DNA of 6,026 nt, from assembly GCA_030638325.1 (NCBI GenBank), contig DAOWEV010000254.1:1-6026 (forward strand). The letters are read 5' to 3'. Shown piece after piece: positions 1 through 6,026 of the stretch. The position numbers and the translations under genes are program-made. The notes beneath the pieces are model-generated. The model did no database searches and was not told the origin of the DNA. It saw only the letters and a list, made by a program, of their open reading frames with translations. Origin of the DNA: Bacteroidales bacterium. GTDB lineage: Bacteria; Bacteroidota; Bacteroidia; Bacteroidales; JAGOPY01. Every line of letters begins with the position of its first letter. Position 1 is the stretch's first letter.

Positions 1-170
1 ACCCCCAAATCAAGCATTCCATATAATACCCTTCTGTGTACCGGCTTTAGGCCATCTCTCACATCAGGTAAAGCCCTCGACACGATAACCGACATTGAAT
101 AATCAATATAGGCCGATTTCATCTGACTTTCAATGTTTACCCTGACGATCCTTTCTTCTTCGTTCTGCAT
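1..170 (-). CDS. gyrA: DNA gyrase subunit A, N-terminal 56 residues (cut by window edge)
   Basis: GyrA is the DNA-breaking and rejoining subunit of the A2B2 gyrase, which introduces negative supercoils using ATP hydrolysed by GyrB. Reading the minus strand from the ATG at 170-168 gives an open frame of 56 codons running off the left edge. It holds the hallmark start of the type IIA topoisomerase A subunit: SAYIDYSMSVIVSRALP at about residues 19-35, then DVRDGLKPVHRR at about 36-47. The preceding VNIESQMK stretch is the usual GyrA entry and differs from the start of Bacteroidetes ParC, so topoisomerase IV is unlikely. The catalytic tyrosine (near residue 120 in the family) lies outside the window. 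No Shine-Dalgarno sequence precedes the start; the leader is AT-rich, as is common in this phylum. The gene diverges from clpC, with 228 bp between the two starts. Confidence 0.95.
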   Translation of the reverse strand, partial: MQNEEERIVRVNIESQMKSAYIDYSMSVIVSRALPDVRDGLKPVHRRVLYGMLDLG

Positions 171-219
171 AAATAATTATAGTTAATAAATTGTATTTCA
201 GTATTTTAAAAGTAAATTA

Positions 220-255
220 CAAAGTGTACGAATGTACTAAAAATTTTATTACAAA
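220..255 (-). promoter_or_regulatory. weak candidate gyrA promoter
   Basis: On the minus strand, TACACTTTG (228-220) resembles the Bacteroidetes -7 box TAnnTTTG but has one extra base. A TTTG at 255-252 could serve as the -33 element, with a 23-base spacer that is longer than the usual 19-21. If used, transcription would begin about 40 bases upstream of the gyrA ATG. Neither the box nor the spacing is ideal, so this is only the best candidate seen in the region. Confidence 0.27.
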
Positions 256-343
256 TGTGGCTTTTTTATTTCATTATTGTTAACACTTTTATGTTGAAAA
301 ATAAAGCTTGTTTGACACTTTTAATAATTTGTTCGGCTTTAGC

Positions 344-375
344 TTTGACAAACGTTTAACAATTGCTTAACTTTG
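344..375 (+). promoter_or_regulatory. clpC promoter, Bacteroidetes sigma-ABfr type
   Basis: TTTG at 344-347 (-33 element) and TAACTTTG at 368-375 (perfect match to the -7 consensus TAnnTTTG) are separated by 20 bases, the expected spacing for the Bacteroidetes housekeeping sigma factor. Transcription would start around 380-384, giving a short leader of about 15-19 bases before the clpC ATG. The perfect palindrome AAACGTTT (350-357) and an imperfect dyad centred on CAATTG (354-371) lie between and over the promoter elements. No CIRCE element (the HrcA operator) is visible. Confidence 0.7.
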
Positions 376-398
376 CAGTCGAATAACAGGGTTTATGT

Positions 399-2948
399 AT
401 GGAAGCTAAATTCTCTCAAAGGGTAAAAGATGTATTGACCTTCAGTCGCGAAGAGGCGTTGAGGCTTGGGAATGATTATATAGGGCTGGAACATTTACTG
501 CTGGGAATATTACGTGAAGGCGAAGGCCTGGCCGTTCAGATCATGCTTGATTTCGGTATGGATTTGGATGATATGAGGAAGATCATTGAGCATTCGGTAG
601 CAAACAATGGTGTTGAACCGATTGAAAACACCGGAAACATACCACTTATCCGTCAGGCCGAACGGGCATTAAAGATCACCTATCTTGAAGCCAAAGTCTT
701 TAACAGCGGGCTTATCGGAACAGAGCATCTCCTGTTATCCATCCTGAAGGATGAAGATAATATTGTTACCAGATCTTTTGAAAAGCATGGGGTTAATTAC
801 GATTCCGTCAAGGATGAACTGAGATCTATCCTGCAAAGCAGAAAAACCGACGGGCATAGCACTCCTAAGGGTGATATCACCGGCGATCCTCCGGATGAAC
901 AACACGACGATGGCGGTAGAAGTTACGGGAGCAGTGGTACAAAAAAAATTGCCGAGTCAAAGTCAAAAACTCCGGTACTGGATAATTTCGGGAGAGACAT
1001 TACACGTGCTGCTGAGGAAGGCCGTTTGGATCCTATCGTCGGACGTGATAAGGAACTTCAACGGATTGCACAGATACTGAGCCGTAGAAAAAAGAACAAT
1101 CCAATACTCATCGGTGAACCGGGTGTTGGCAAGTCGGCTATAGCAGAAGGGCTTGCTGAGCGAATTGTGGAGAGAAAGGTGTCCAGGGCCTTGTTCGACA
1201 AAAGGATCGTGACCCTCGACCTGGCATCACTGGTAGCCGGCACCAAGTATCGTGGTCAGTTTGAGGAACGGATGAAAGCCGTTCTGAATGAGCTTGAAAA
1301 AAATCCGGACATCATTCTTTTTATCGATGAGATACATACCATAGTCGGCGCCGGAAATGCTTCAGGCTCGCTGGATGCTTCGAATATGTTCAAGCCTGCT
1401 CTTTCCAGGGGAGATCTCCAATGTATCGGGGCCACCACACTGGATGAGTACAGGCAATATATTGAAAAAGACGGCGCCCTTGAAAGAAGGTTCCAGAAGA
1501 TACTTGTAGACCCTACTACCTCTCAAGAAACTGTTGAGATACTGAATAACATTAAGGCTAAGTACGAAGATCACCACCTCGTCAAATATACTGATCAGGC
1601 GATCAATGCCTGCGTGTCACTGACAAACAGGTACATTACCGACCGGAACCTGCCTGACAAGGCCATTGATGCTCTTGACGAAGCCGGTTCACGGGTGCAT
1701 ATCACCAATATCCGGGTCCCATCTCAGGTCATCAACCTGGAAGGCCGCATCGAGGAAGTCAGAAAGAAAAAGACAGAGGCCATCAACAGCCAGAAGTTTG
1801 AAGAAGCAGCCGAATTTCGTGATATGGAAAGAAAACTGCAGGATAATCTGGAGATGGAAAAGGAAAAATGGGAGGCAGAATCCAGCGTTAATCGCGAGAT
1901 TGTTTCAGAAGAAAATGTGGCTGAAGTGGTTGCCATGATGACAGGTATTCCTATCAAGCGTATTGCCAAGAACGAAGGCGACCGGCTGATAAATATGGAA
2001 AAAGATCTTGCCGGCAGCGTTATCGGGCAGGAAGAGGCCATCAAGATGGTCGCCAGGGCAATCAGGAGAAACCGGGCAGGCCTTAAAGATCCTAAAAAAC
2101 CTATTGGCTCATTTATTTTCCTGGGACCTACTGGTGTTGGTAAGACGCATCTTGCCAAGATACTGTCCCGTTACCTTTTCGACACGGAAGATGCACTTGT
2201 GAGGGTAGACATGAGCGAGTATATGGAAAAGTTTGCCGTTTCGAGGCTGGTGGGCGCACCTCCGGGCTATGTCGGGTATGAAGAAGGAGGTCAGCTTACG
2301 GAGAAAGTACGCAGAAAGCCTTATTCCATCGTCTTACTCGATGAAATTGAAAAGGCCCATCCGGATGTATTTCATTTGCTGCTTCAGGTGCTGGACGACG
2401 GTGTGCTGACTGACAGTCTTGGCAGAAAAGTCGACTTTAAGAATACCATTATCATCATGACCTCCAATATAGGCTCCAGGCAACTCAAGGATTTCGGCGC
2501 GGGAGTCGGATTTTCGACTGCCTCCAAAAAAGCTTCCAGAGCAAGCCATTCCCGTGGCGTTATAGAGAATGCACTGAAAAGAACTTTCGCACCTGAGTTC
2601 CTGAATCGTGTTGACGACGTGGTCATCTTCGAATCATTGGAAATTGAGCATATACATAAGATCATTGAGATTGAACTCCGGGAGCTTTACGAGAGGATTG
2701 AAGATATTGACTTTAAGATCAGGATCACAAAAAAAGCCAAGGATTATATTGTCGAAAAAGGCTGGGATGCACAGTTCGGCGCAAGGCCGCTAAAGAGGGC
2801 TATTCAAAAATACATAGAAGACCCCCTCGCAGAAGAGATCATTAAAGCCAAATTCAAAGAAGGCGATATGATAGTAGTGGATTTCGACGGCCGGAAGAAA
2901 GATATCGTCATTAAATCAGGGAAGCCATCTCCTGGTAATCAGAAATAA
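399..2948 (+). CDS. clpC: ATP-dependent Clp protease ATP-binding subunit ClpC
   Basis: ClpC is a cytoplasmic hexameric AAA+ unfoldase that threads substrates into the ClpP peptidase for degradation in protein quality control. The order is a double Clp N-domain (about 1-145), a variable polar linker (about 148-192), AAA+ D1, a UVR-type coiled-coil middle segment (KFEEAAEFRDMERKL, about 466-480), and AAA+ D2. D1 has Walker A GEPGVGKS (239-246), Walker B ILFIDE (306-311), pore loop with Y284, and the LERRF arginine pair (363-364). D2 has Walker A GPTGVGKT (576-583), Walker B IVLLDE (644-649), pore loop GYVG (623-626), arginine finger R737 in FLNR, and sensor-2 GAR (794-796). VGF (703-705) is the ClpP-docking loop, so a protease partner is expected; this and the short UVR linker exclude ClpB. 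Length is normal. The start follows the family N-terminus (MEAKFSQR). An ATG at 395 reads only four codons before a stop. The promoter lies just upstream and no terminator is visible downstream. Confidence 0.97.
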   Translation: MEAKFSQRVKDVLTFSREEALRLGNDYIGLEHLLLGILREGEGLAVQIMLDFGMDLDDMRKIIEHSVANNGVEPIENTGNIPLIRQAERALKITYLEAKVFNSGLIGTEHLLLSILKDEDNIVTRSFEKHGVNYDSVKDELRSILQSRKTDGHSTPKGDITGDPPDEQHDDGGRSYGSSGTKKIAESKSKTPVLDNFGRDITRAAEEGRLDPIVGRDKELQRIAQILSRRKKNNPILIGEPGVGKSAIAEGLAERIVERKVSRALFDKRIVTLDLASLVAGTKYRGQFEERMKAVLNELEKNPDIILFIDEIHTIVGAGNASGSLDASNMFKPALSRGDLQCIGATTLDEYRQYIEKDGALERRFQKILVDPTTSQETVEILNNIKAKYEDHHLVKYTDQAINACVSLTNRYITDRNLPDKAIDALDEAGSRVHITNIRVPSQVINLEGRIEEVRKKKTEAINSQKFEEAAEFRDMERKLQDNLEMEKEKWEAESSVNREIVSEENVAEVVAMMTGIPIKRIAKNEGDRLINMEKDLAGSVIGQEEAIKMVARAIRRNRAGLKDPKKPIGSFIFLGPTGVGKTHLAKILSRYLFDTEDALVRVDMSEYMEKFAVSRLVGAPPGYVGYEEGGQLTEKVRRKPYSIVLLDEIEKAHPDVFHLLLQVLDDGVLTDSLGRKVDFKNTIIIMTSNIGSRQLKDFGAGVGFSTASKKASRASHSRGVIENALKRTFAPEFLNRVDDVVIFESLEIEHIHKIIEIELRELYERIEDIDFKIRITKKAKDYIVEKGWDAQFGARPLKRAIQKYIEDPLAEEIIKAKFKEGDMIVVDFDGRKKDIVIKSGKPSPGNQK

Positions 2949-3636
2949 CGATTTTCCAGTTTGATATGCCATTAAAATAATTTTGCAGGTTCTCCATTAC
3001 TACAGGATCTTCCATGCTGATGTATTTAATGTTTATGGCAAACCCGTTGTCATGAAAATGTACGATCCGCTCCCTGGAGTTGTGGATGTAAAACTGATCC
3101 TGAATACCGGGCGCCATACTCATGTAATCTTCCAATATCTTCTCCCTTAGTTTGGAACTGCTGTGCTTAAATATATATTCTCCCATAAAGAATATATCAT
3201 TCATAAAATAATACACAGCCGTTACTTTTTCTCCAAACTTTTCTTCCTGATATCCAAGGGCTTTAATAACAAATCCGGGGTCGGCATATTTGAAGGTGTT
3301 GACACAGTCAGGTCGTGACCTTTGACGCATAAAGGGTTTGATACCGGTTGAGTAAGGCATATCCTCAAAAAGAATGTCTTTTTCAGAGTGGTGAGTTGGA
3401 TATACCTTATCTTTATTAAGGATGATCCTTAAGTGTTGAATAAATTCTTCCCGGAAACAATACTGGTAAGGACTTCTGATAAAATAATGTTTATAGCGGG
3501 CCAGGTATTCATAACTATACTTCCCTTTGAAAATCTTTAAATATTTCAGGATAAAGATTTTTCTGTACCGGATAGAGACGATCAGAATAATTAATAGAAA
3601 GATGGCTGCAACGATCAATGTAACAGGATTTGCCAT
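2911..3636 (-). CDS. membrane-anchored hypothetical protein, 241 aa
   Basis: I do not recognise this protein. It begins MANPVT, followed by one strongly hydrophobic helix (about residues 4-22) and then a basic stretch rich in R, K and Y (about 23-50). This fits a single-pass N-terminal anchor with the soluble part in the cytoplasm by the positive-inside rule. There is no lipobox cysteine or signal-peptidase site. The remaining roughly 190 residues are rich in aromatic and charged residues, with segments such as HFHDNGFAINIKYIS (193-207) and a helical SSKLREKILEDYM (160-172). No catalytic motif stands out. The start has no Shine-Dalgarno sequence or clear -7 box upstream. The gene converges on clpC and overlaps its 3' end by 38 bp. 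It looks more AT-rich than clpC by eye. The long frame with protein-like composition and its position outside other genes favour a real gene, but its function is unknown. Confidence 0.75.
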   Translation of the reverse strand: MANPVTLIVAAIFLLIILIVSIRYRKIFILKYLKIFKGKYSYEYLARYKHYFIRSPYQYCFREEFIQHLRIILNKDKVYPTHHSEKDILFEDMPYSTGIKPFMRQRSRPDCVNTFKYADPGFVIKALGYQEEKFGEKVTAVYYFMNDIFFMGEYIFKHSSSKLREKILEDYMSMAPGIQDQFYIHNSRERIVHFHDNGFAINIKYISMEDPVVMENLQNYFNGISNWKIVISDYQEMASLI

Positions 3637-3742
3637 AATAGAAATAAGTAAACTTTCTTCTTAATCGGAAAAACTGTCTATGGTAATATGGTTTTTTATA
3701 AAATATGTTAACAATGAAAAATGCAAAGTGGAAAAGACTGGT

Positions 3743-3832
3743 GAAGCCGGAAGTCCGGAGTCCGAAGTCCGAAGTTTTTGTACCAACTTCCGTCTTCCAT
3801 CTTCGGACTTCGGACTCCGGACTTCGGTCTTC
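3743..3832. repeat. large inverted repeat built of heptamers (hairpin element)
   Basis: A left arm at 3751-3774 and a right arm at 3801-3824 are perfect reverse complements over 24 bp, with a 26-base loop. Pairing continues outward with one-base bulges (GAAGCCGG at 3743-3750 against CGGTCTTC at 3825-3832). Each arm is a run of near-identical heptamers, AGTCCGG then AGTCCGA. The loop contains a smaller alternative stem, GAAGTT (3771-3776) with AACTTC (3785-3790). The element sits between two divergent starts and has no T-run after it, so it is not a normal intrinsic terminator. From memory, similar GAAGTCCG-type repeats recur between genes in Bacteroidetes genomes. Its role is unknown. Confidence 0.85.
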
Positions 3833-3854
3833 CCTTTAACATTAAACTCAAACA

Positions 3855-3888
3855 TTGTTCTCATAACAAAGCATTTTTTTTATCTTTG
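3855..3888 (+). promoter_or_regulatory. candidate promoter of the acyl-CoA dehydrogenase gene
   Basis: TATCTTTG at 3881-3888 is a perfect match to the Bacteroidetes -7 consensus TAnnTTTG and lies 32 bases before the ATG, implying a leader of about 25 bases. The upstream element is weaker: a TTG at 3855-3857 has a 23-base spacer, longer than the usual 19-21. The -7 box is the main support. Confidence 0.55.
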
Positions 3889-3914
3889 CGCAAATTTTCA
3901 ATACTCTAATAATT

Positions 3915-3919
3915 AAGGA
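3915..3919 (+). promoter_or_regulatory. possible ribosome binding site bearing on the start codon
   Basis: AAGGA ends one base before the ATG at 3921, too close to act as a Shine-Dalgarno for it, but ten bases before the in-frame ATG at 3930 (residue 4). The true start could therefore be either codon. The difference is three residues and does not affect the enzyme domains. Confidence 0.3.
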
Positions 3920-3920
3920 T

Positions 3921-5708
3921 ATGGAACAAATGAAGAACCTCACTGGTGGAGATTTCCTGGTAACGGAACCTTTAGCAAACGATATTTTTATACCGGAAGA
4001 ATTTGATGAAGAACAACATATGATGGCTAAAACCTGTGAAGATTTCCTGGATGCGGAAGTTTTCCCGATGTTAGAAAGGATTGACAACCAAGAGCTTGGC
4101 CTGATGCGGAAATTGCTCTCTAAAGCCGGAGAGCTGGGATTATTGGGCATTACAATCCCTGAAGAATACGAAGGCTTCGGGCAATCCTTCCTGACATCGA
4201 TGCGGGTGAATGAATCAATCGGAGCCGGATATTCCTTTTCAGTTGCTTACTCAGCTCATGTGGGCATAGGAACAATGCCCATCGTATATTATGGCAATGA
4301 TAAACAAAAAAGCAAATACCTGCCAAAGCTGGCTACAGGTGCATGGACGGCAGCCTACTGCCTTACAGAACCGAATGCCGGAACGGATGCCAACTCGGGA
4401 AAGACCAGGGCAATACTTTCTGAAGATGGAAAACATTATATCATCAACGGACAGAAGATGTGGATCACCAATGGTGGTTTTGCCGATGTTCTGACGGTTT
4501 TTGCGAAGATCGACAAAGACCGTGTGTTGAGCGCTTTCATCATTAAAGCTAATTCTCGCGGGATCACTCTCAACCCGGAAGAAAAAAAGATGGGCATCAA
4601 AGGCTCTTCTACGAGGCAAATCTTTTTCAATGATGTAAAAGTGCCTGTGGGAAACCTGCTTGGAAAACGGGGTGAAGGGTTCCGCATAGCCCTGAACATC
4701 TTGCATATGGGACGTATGAAACTGGGCGTCATGGCGCTTGGCGCTTCCAAACGTACCATAAACCAGTCGGTCACTTATGCCAATGAAAGAAAACAATTCG
4801 GATCACTAATATCCAGTTTCGGAGCCATTAAGTATAAACTGGCAGAACAAGTGATCCGTACATTCACCAGCGAATCTGCAGTGTACAGAGCCTGTAAAAA
4901 CATTGAGAACCTCGTAAGTGTGAACCTGGAGAAAGGTATGGACAGAGGCAAAGCGGAGATTGAGAGCATCGCAAAATTTTCCGTGGAATGCGCCATGCTG
5001 AAAGTGAATGGTTCGGAAGCGCTGGATTATGTTGTTGACGAAGCATTGCAAATCTGGGGCGGCATGGGATACTCTTCAGAAGGACCTGTTGACAGGGCAT
5101 ACCGTGATTCCAGGATCAACAGGATCTTTGAAGGTACCAATGAGATAAACCGCCTGTTGGCAACAGATACGACGATTAAAAAAGCCCAGAAGGGAGAGTT
5201 TGACCTCTTCGGACATGCAAAAGCTGTCCTTGATGGTATAAATGATCTCACCCAGCCGGAAATCCCCACGGATAATTATTACGAAGAGATCAGATATTAT
5301 ATCCGCAACTTTAAGAATGCTGTGTTGATGGTTATCCAGGCCTTCTCAGACAGGTTTCAGAAAAACCTGATTAGCGAACAGGAGATCATGATGAACATCG
5401 CCGATATGATGATGCCTCTGTATATCGTAGAATCCACTATGCTGAGGGTTGAAAAACTTGAGCAGAAAAACGGAGGTCATTATGTGGAAATCCACAAGGA
5501 TATTCTGAATGTATATGTTTACGATACAGCCTCAAATATTCTGAAATCCGGCCGTGATGCCATAAGTTCTTTCGAACCTGAGGTTGACAAGCTGATGAAA
5601 ATGTGTGAAGCCTTATTTATCTACACTAAGGTGATGCCACTGGATGTCAAGGAAGCCAGAAGAAGGATAGCCGACAGGCTGATATACGATAACAAGTATA
5701 CCTTTTGA
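3921..5708 (+). CDS. acyl-CoA dehydrogenase, long form (595 aa)
   Basis: This is an FAD-dependent enzyme that introduces the trans-2 double bond into acyl-CoA thioesters, the first step of beta-oxidation, passing electrons to electron-transfer flavoprotein. An N-terminal helical domain (about 30-145) is followed by the beta domain with signature CLTEPNAGTD (147-156) and WITN (181-184), then the C-terminal helical domain with RKQFG (290-294) and QIWGGMGY (377-384). It ends in RIFEGTNEINR (401-411), where E404 matches the catalytic base of medium-chain and very-long-chain enzymes. Common family members are near 380-400 residues; here about 170 extra residues (about 425-595), predicted largely helical, follow the core, as in VLCAD/ACAD9-like and many Bacteroidetes enzymes. 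Chain-length preference cannot be read from the sequence. No etfA, etfB, thiolase or hydratase gene is adjacent, so it looks monocistronic within the window. Start is 3921, or possibly 3930. Confidence 0.95.
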   Translation: MEQMKNLTGGDFLVTEPLANDIFIPEEFDEEQHMMAKTCEDFLDAEVFPMLERIDNQELGLMRKLLSKAGELGLLGITIPEEYEGFGQSFLTSMRVNESIGAGYSFSVAYSAHVGIGTMPIVYYGNDKQKSKYLPKLATGAWTAAYCLTEPNAGTDANSGKTRAILSEDGKHYIINGQKMWITNGGFADVLTVFAKIDKDRVLSAFIIKANSRGITLNPEEKKMGIKGSSTRQIFFNDVKVPVGNLLGKRGEGFRIALNILHMGRMKLGVMALGASKRTINQSVTYANERKQFGSLISSFGAIKYKLAEQVIRTFTSESAVYRACKNIENLVSVNLEKGMDRGKAEIESIAKFSVECAMLKVNGSEALDYVVDEALQIWGGMGYSSEGPVDRAYRDSRINRIFEGTNEINRLLATDTTIKKAQKGEFDLFGHAKAVLDGINDLTQPEIPTDNYYEEIRYYIRNFKNAVLMVIQAFSDRFQKNLISEQEIMMNIADMMMPLYIVESTMLRVEKLEQKNGGHYVEIHKDILNVYVYDTASNILKSGRDAISSFEPEVDKLMKMCEALFIYTKVMPLDVKEARRRIADRLIYDNKYTF

Positions 5709-5724
5709 TCCAACTTGTCCTTTT

Positions 5725-5889
5725 GTATCTTAATTTTGATATTCGTGTGTTTTTTTGACAGAAAATTGAAATTCGAAATTCAAAAACCTAAATCCTAAAC
5801 AAATTCAAATGAAAGAAAACCTAATGATATAAACTGTTTTAAACAATTGAAAATTTGAATATTTGAAATTGTTTCGGATTTAGATATTA
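5725..5889. repeat. tandem palindromic repeat, copy 1 (about 165 bp)
   Basis: This copy begins with GTATCTTAATTTTGATATTC (5725-5744) 16 bases after the acyl-CoA dehydrogenase stop codon. It is followed by a T-run, a doubled heptamer GAAATTC (5768-5781), and then a long imperfect palindrome. The same order of sequence words recurs directly downstream as copy 2. It is AT-rich and has no usable open frame. From memory it resembles AT-rich palindromic repeats with AACAAATTCAAATG-type words that are scattered through genomes of environmental bacteria; their function is not established. Confidence 0.8.
5788..5883. repeat. imperfect inverted repeat inside copy 1
   Basis: The arm 5788-5810 (starting CTAAATCC) is the reverse complement of 5861-5883 (ending GGATTTAG) at 21 of 23 positions. 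The 50-base centre includes AAACTGTTTT. As RNA or single-stranded DNA this could form a long, AT-rich stem-loop. No T-run follows the right arm directly, so it is not a standard intrinsic terminator. Confidence 0.75.
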
Positions 5890-6026
5890 GTATCTTAATT
5901 TTGATATTCGTGTTTTTTTTGGCAGAAATTCTAAATCCGAAACCCTAAGCACTAAACAAATTCAAGTGAATTAAACCCAAATGATATAAACTGTTTTAAG
6001 CAATTGAAAATTTGAATATTTGATAT
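5890..6026. repeat. tandem palindromic repeat, copy 2 (cut by window edge)
   Basis: This copy restarts with the same first 20 bases as copy 1 (5890-5909, offset 165) and repeats its T-run, ACTAAACAAATTCAA-type left arm, ATGATATAAACTGTTTTAA centre and CAATTGAAAATTTGAATATT segment. The offset falls to 157 in the second half. The loss is mostly because copy 2 has one GAAATTC heptamer instead of two. The right arm is not reached before the edge, and the last bases (TTTGATAT) already differ from copy 1 (TTTGAAAT). Confidence 0.8.

Noticed and set aside
171..398. CIRCE (HrcA) or CtsR heat-shock operator upstream of clpC
   Set aside because: Neither the TTAGCACTC-N9-GAGTGCTAA pattern nor a GGTCAAA heptamer repeat is present.
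1724..2158. Open frame of 144 codons antisense to clpC
   Set aside because: It mirrors the UVR and D2 Walker A region of clpC and has the serine- and leucine-rich composition typical of a shadow frame.
3661..3916. Small open frames on both strands (3661-3864 minus, 3680-3916 plus) across the hairpin
   Set aside because: Their translations are products of the heptamer repeat (runs like EVRSPKSE). The frames exist because a 7-base repeat without stops stays open. They also overlap the acyl-CoA dehydrogenase promoter.
4251..4796. Open frame of 181 codons antisense to the acyl-CoA dehydrogenase gene
   Set aside because: It lies entirely opposite a well-conserved enzyme core. Its translation is rich in H, C, R and F with no domain, so it is a codon shadow.
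5731..5738. TAATTTTG (5731-5738, repeated at 5896-5903) as a -7 promoter box within the repeats
   Set aside because: It matches TAnnTTTG but has no -33 partner at 19-21 bases in either copy and no gene start downstream in the window. In such AT-rich DNA it is likely chance.
5745..5756. T-run after the acyl-CoA dehydrogenase stop as an intrinsic terminator
   Set aside because: The only stem before it is TATC with GATA (4 bp, AT-rich), too weak to support a terminator call.
5788..6026. CRISPR array or integron attC sites
   Set aside because: The units are about 165 bp and similar throughout, without short identical repeats and unique spacers of constant size. The GTTRRRY/RYYYAAC core pair of attC is not present in the right positions.

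Overview
The window reads as a chromosomal segment of a Bacteroidota (Bacteroidetes) bacterium, probably an uncultured Bacteroidales-like lineage. The evidence is the Bacteroidetes-type protein sequences of GyrA and ClpC, two clean matches to the Bacteroidetes sigma-ABfr -7 box (TAnnTTTG), AT-rich leaders with weak or absent Shine-Dalgarno sequences, and intergenic heptamer-based and palindromic repeats.

Layout: 1-170 is the 5' end of gyrA on the minus strand, cut by the window edge. 171-398 is an AT-rich divergent intergenic region that carries a good promoter for clpC and a weak candidate for gyrA. 399-2948 is a complete clpC (849 aa, AAA+ unfoldase of the ClpCP protease). 2911-3636 on the minus strand is an unrecognised 241-aa protein with one N-terminal membrane anchor; its 3' end overlaps the 3' end of clpC by 38 bp. 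3637-3920 is a second divergent intergenic region holding a large, nearly perfect hairpin made of heptamers, followed by a promoter-like -7 box. 3921-5708 is a complete long-form acyl-CoA dehydrogenase (595 aa). 5709-6026 has no gene and is occupied by two head-to-tail copies of a palindromic repeat of about 165 bp, the second cut by the window edge.

Functionally the genes are housekeeping: DNA topology (GyrA), protein quality control (ClpC) and fatty-acid beta-oxidation (acyl-CoA dehydrogenase). They appear to be separately transcribed rather than one pathway or operon. I see no convincing new multi-gene system. The least explained content is the two intergenic repeat families and the membrane-anchored orphan protein.
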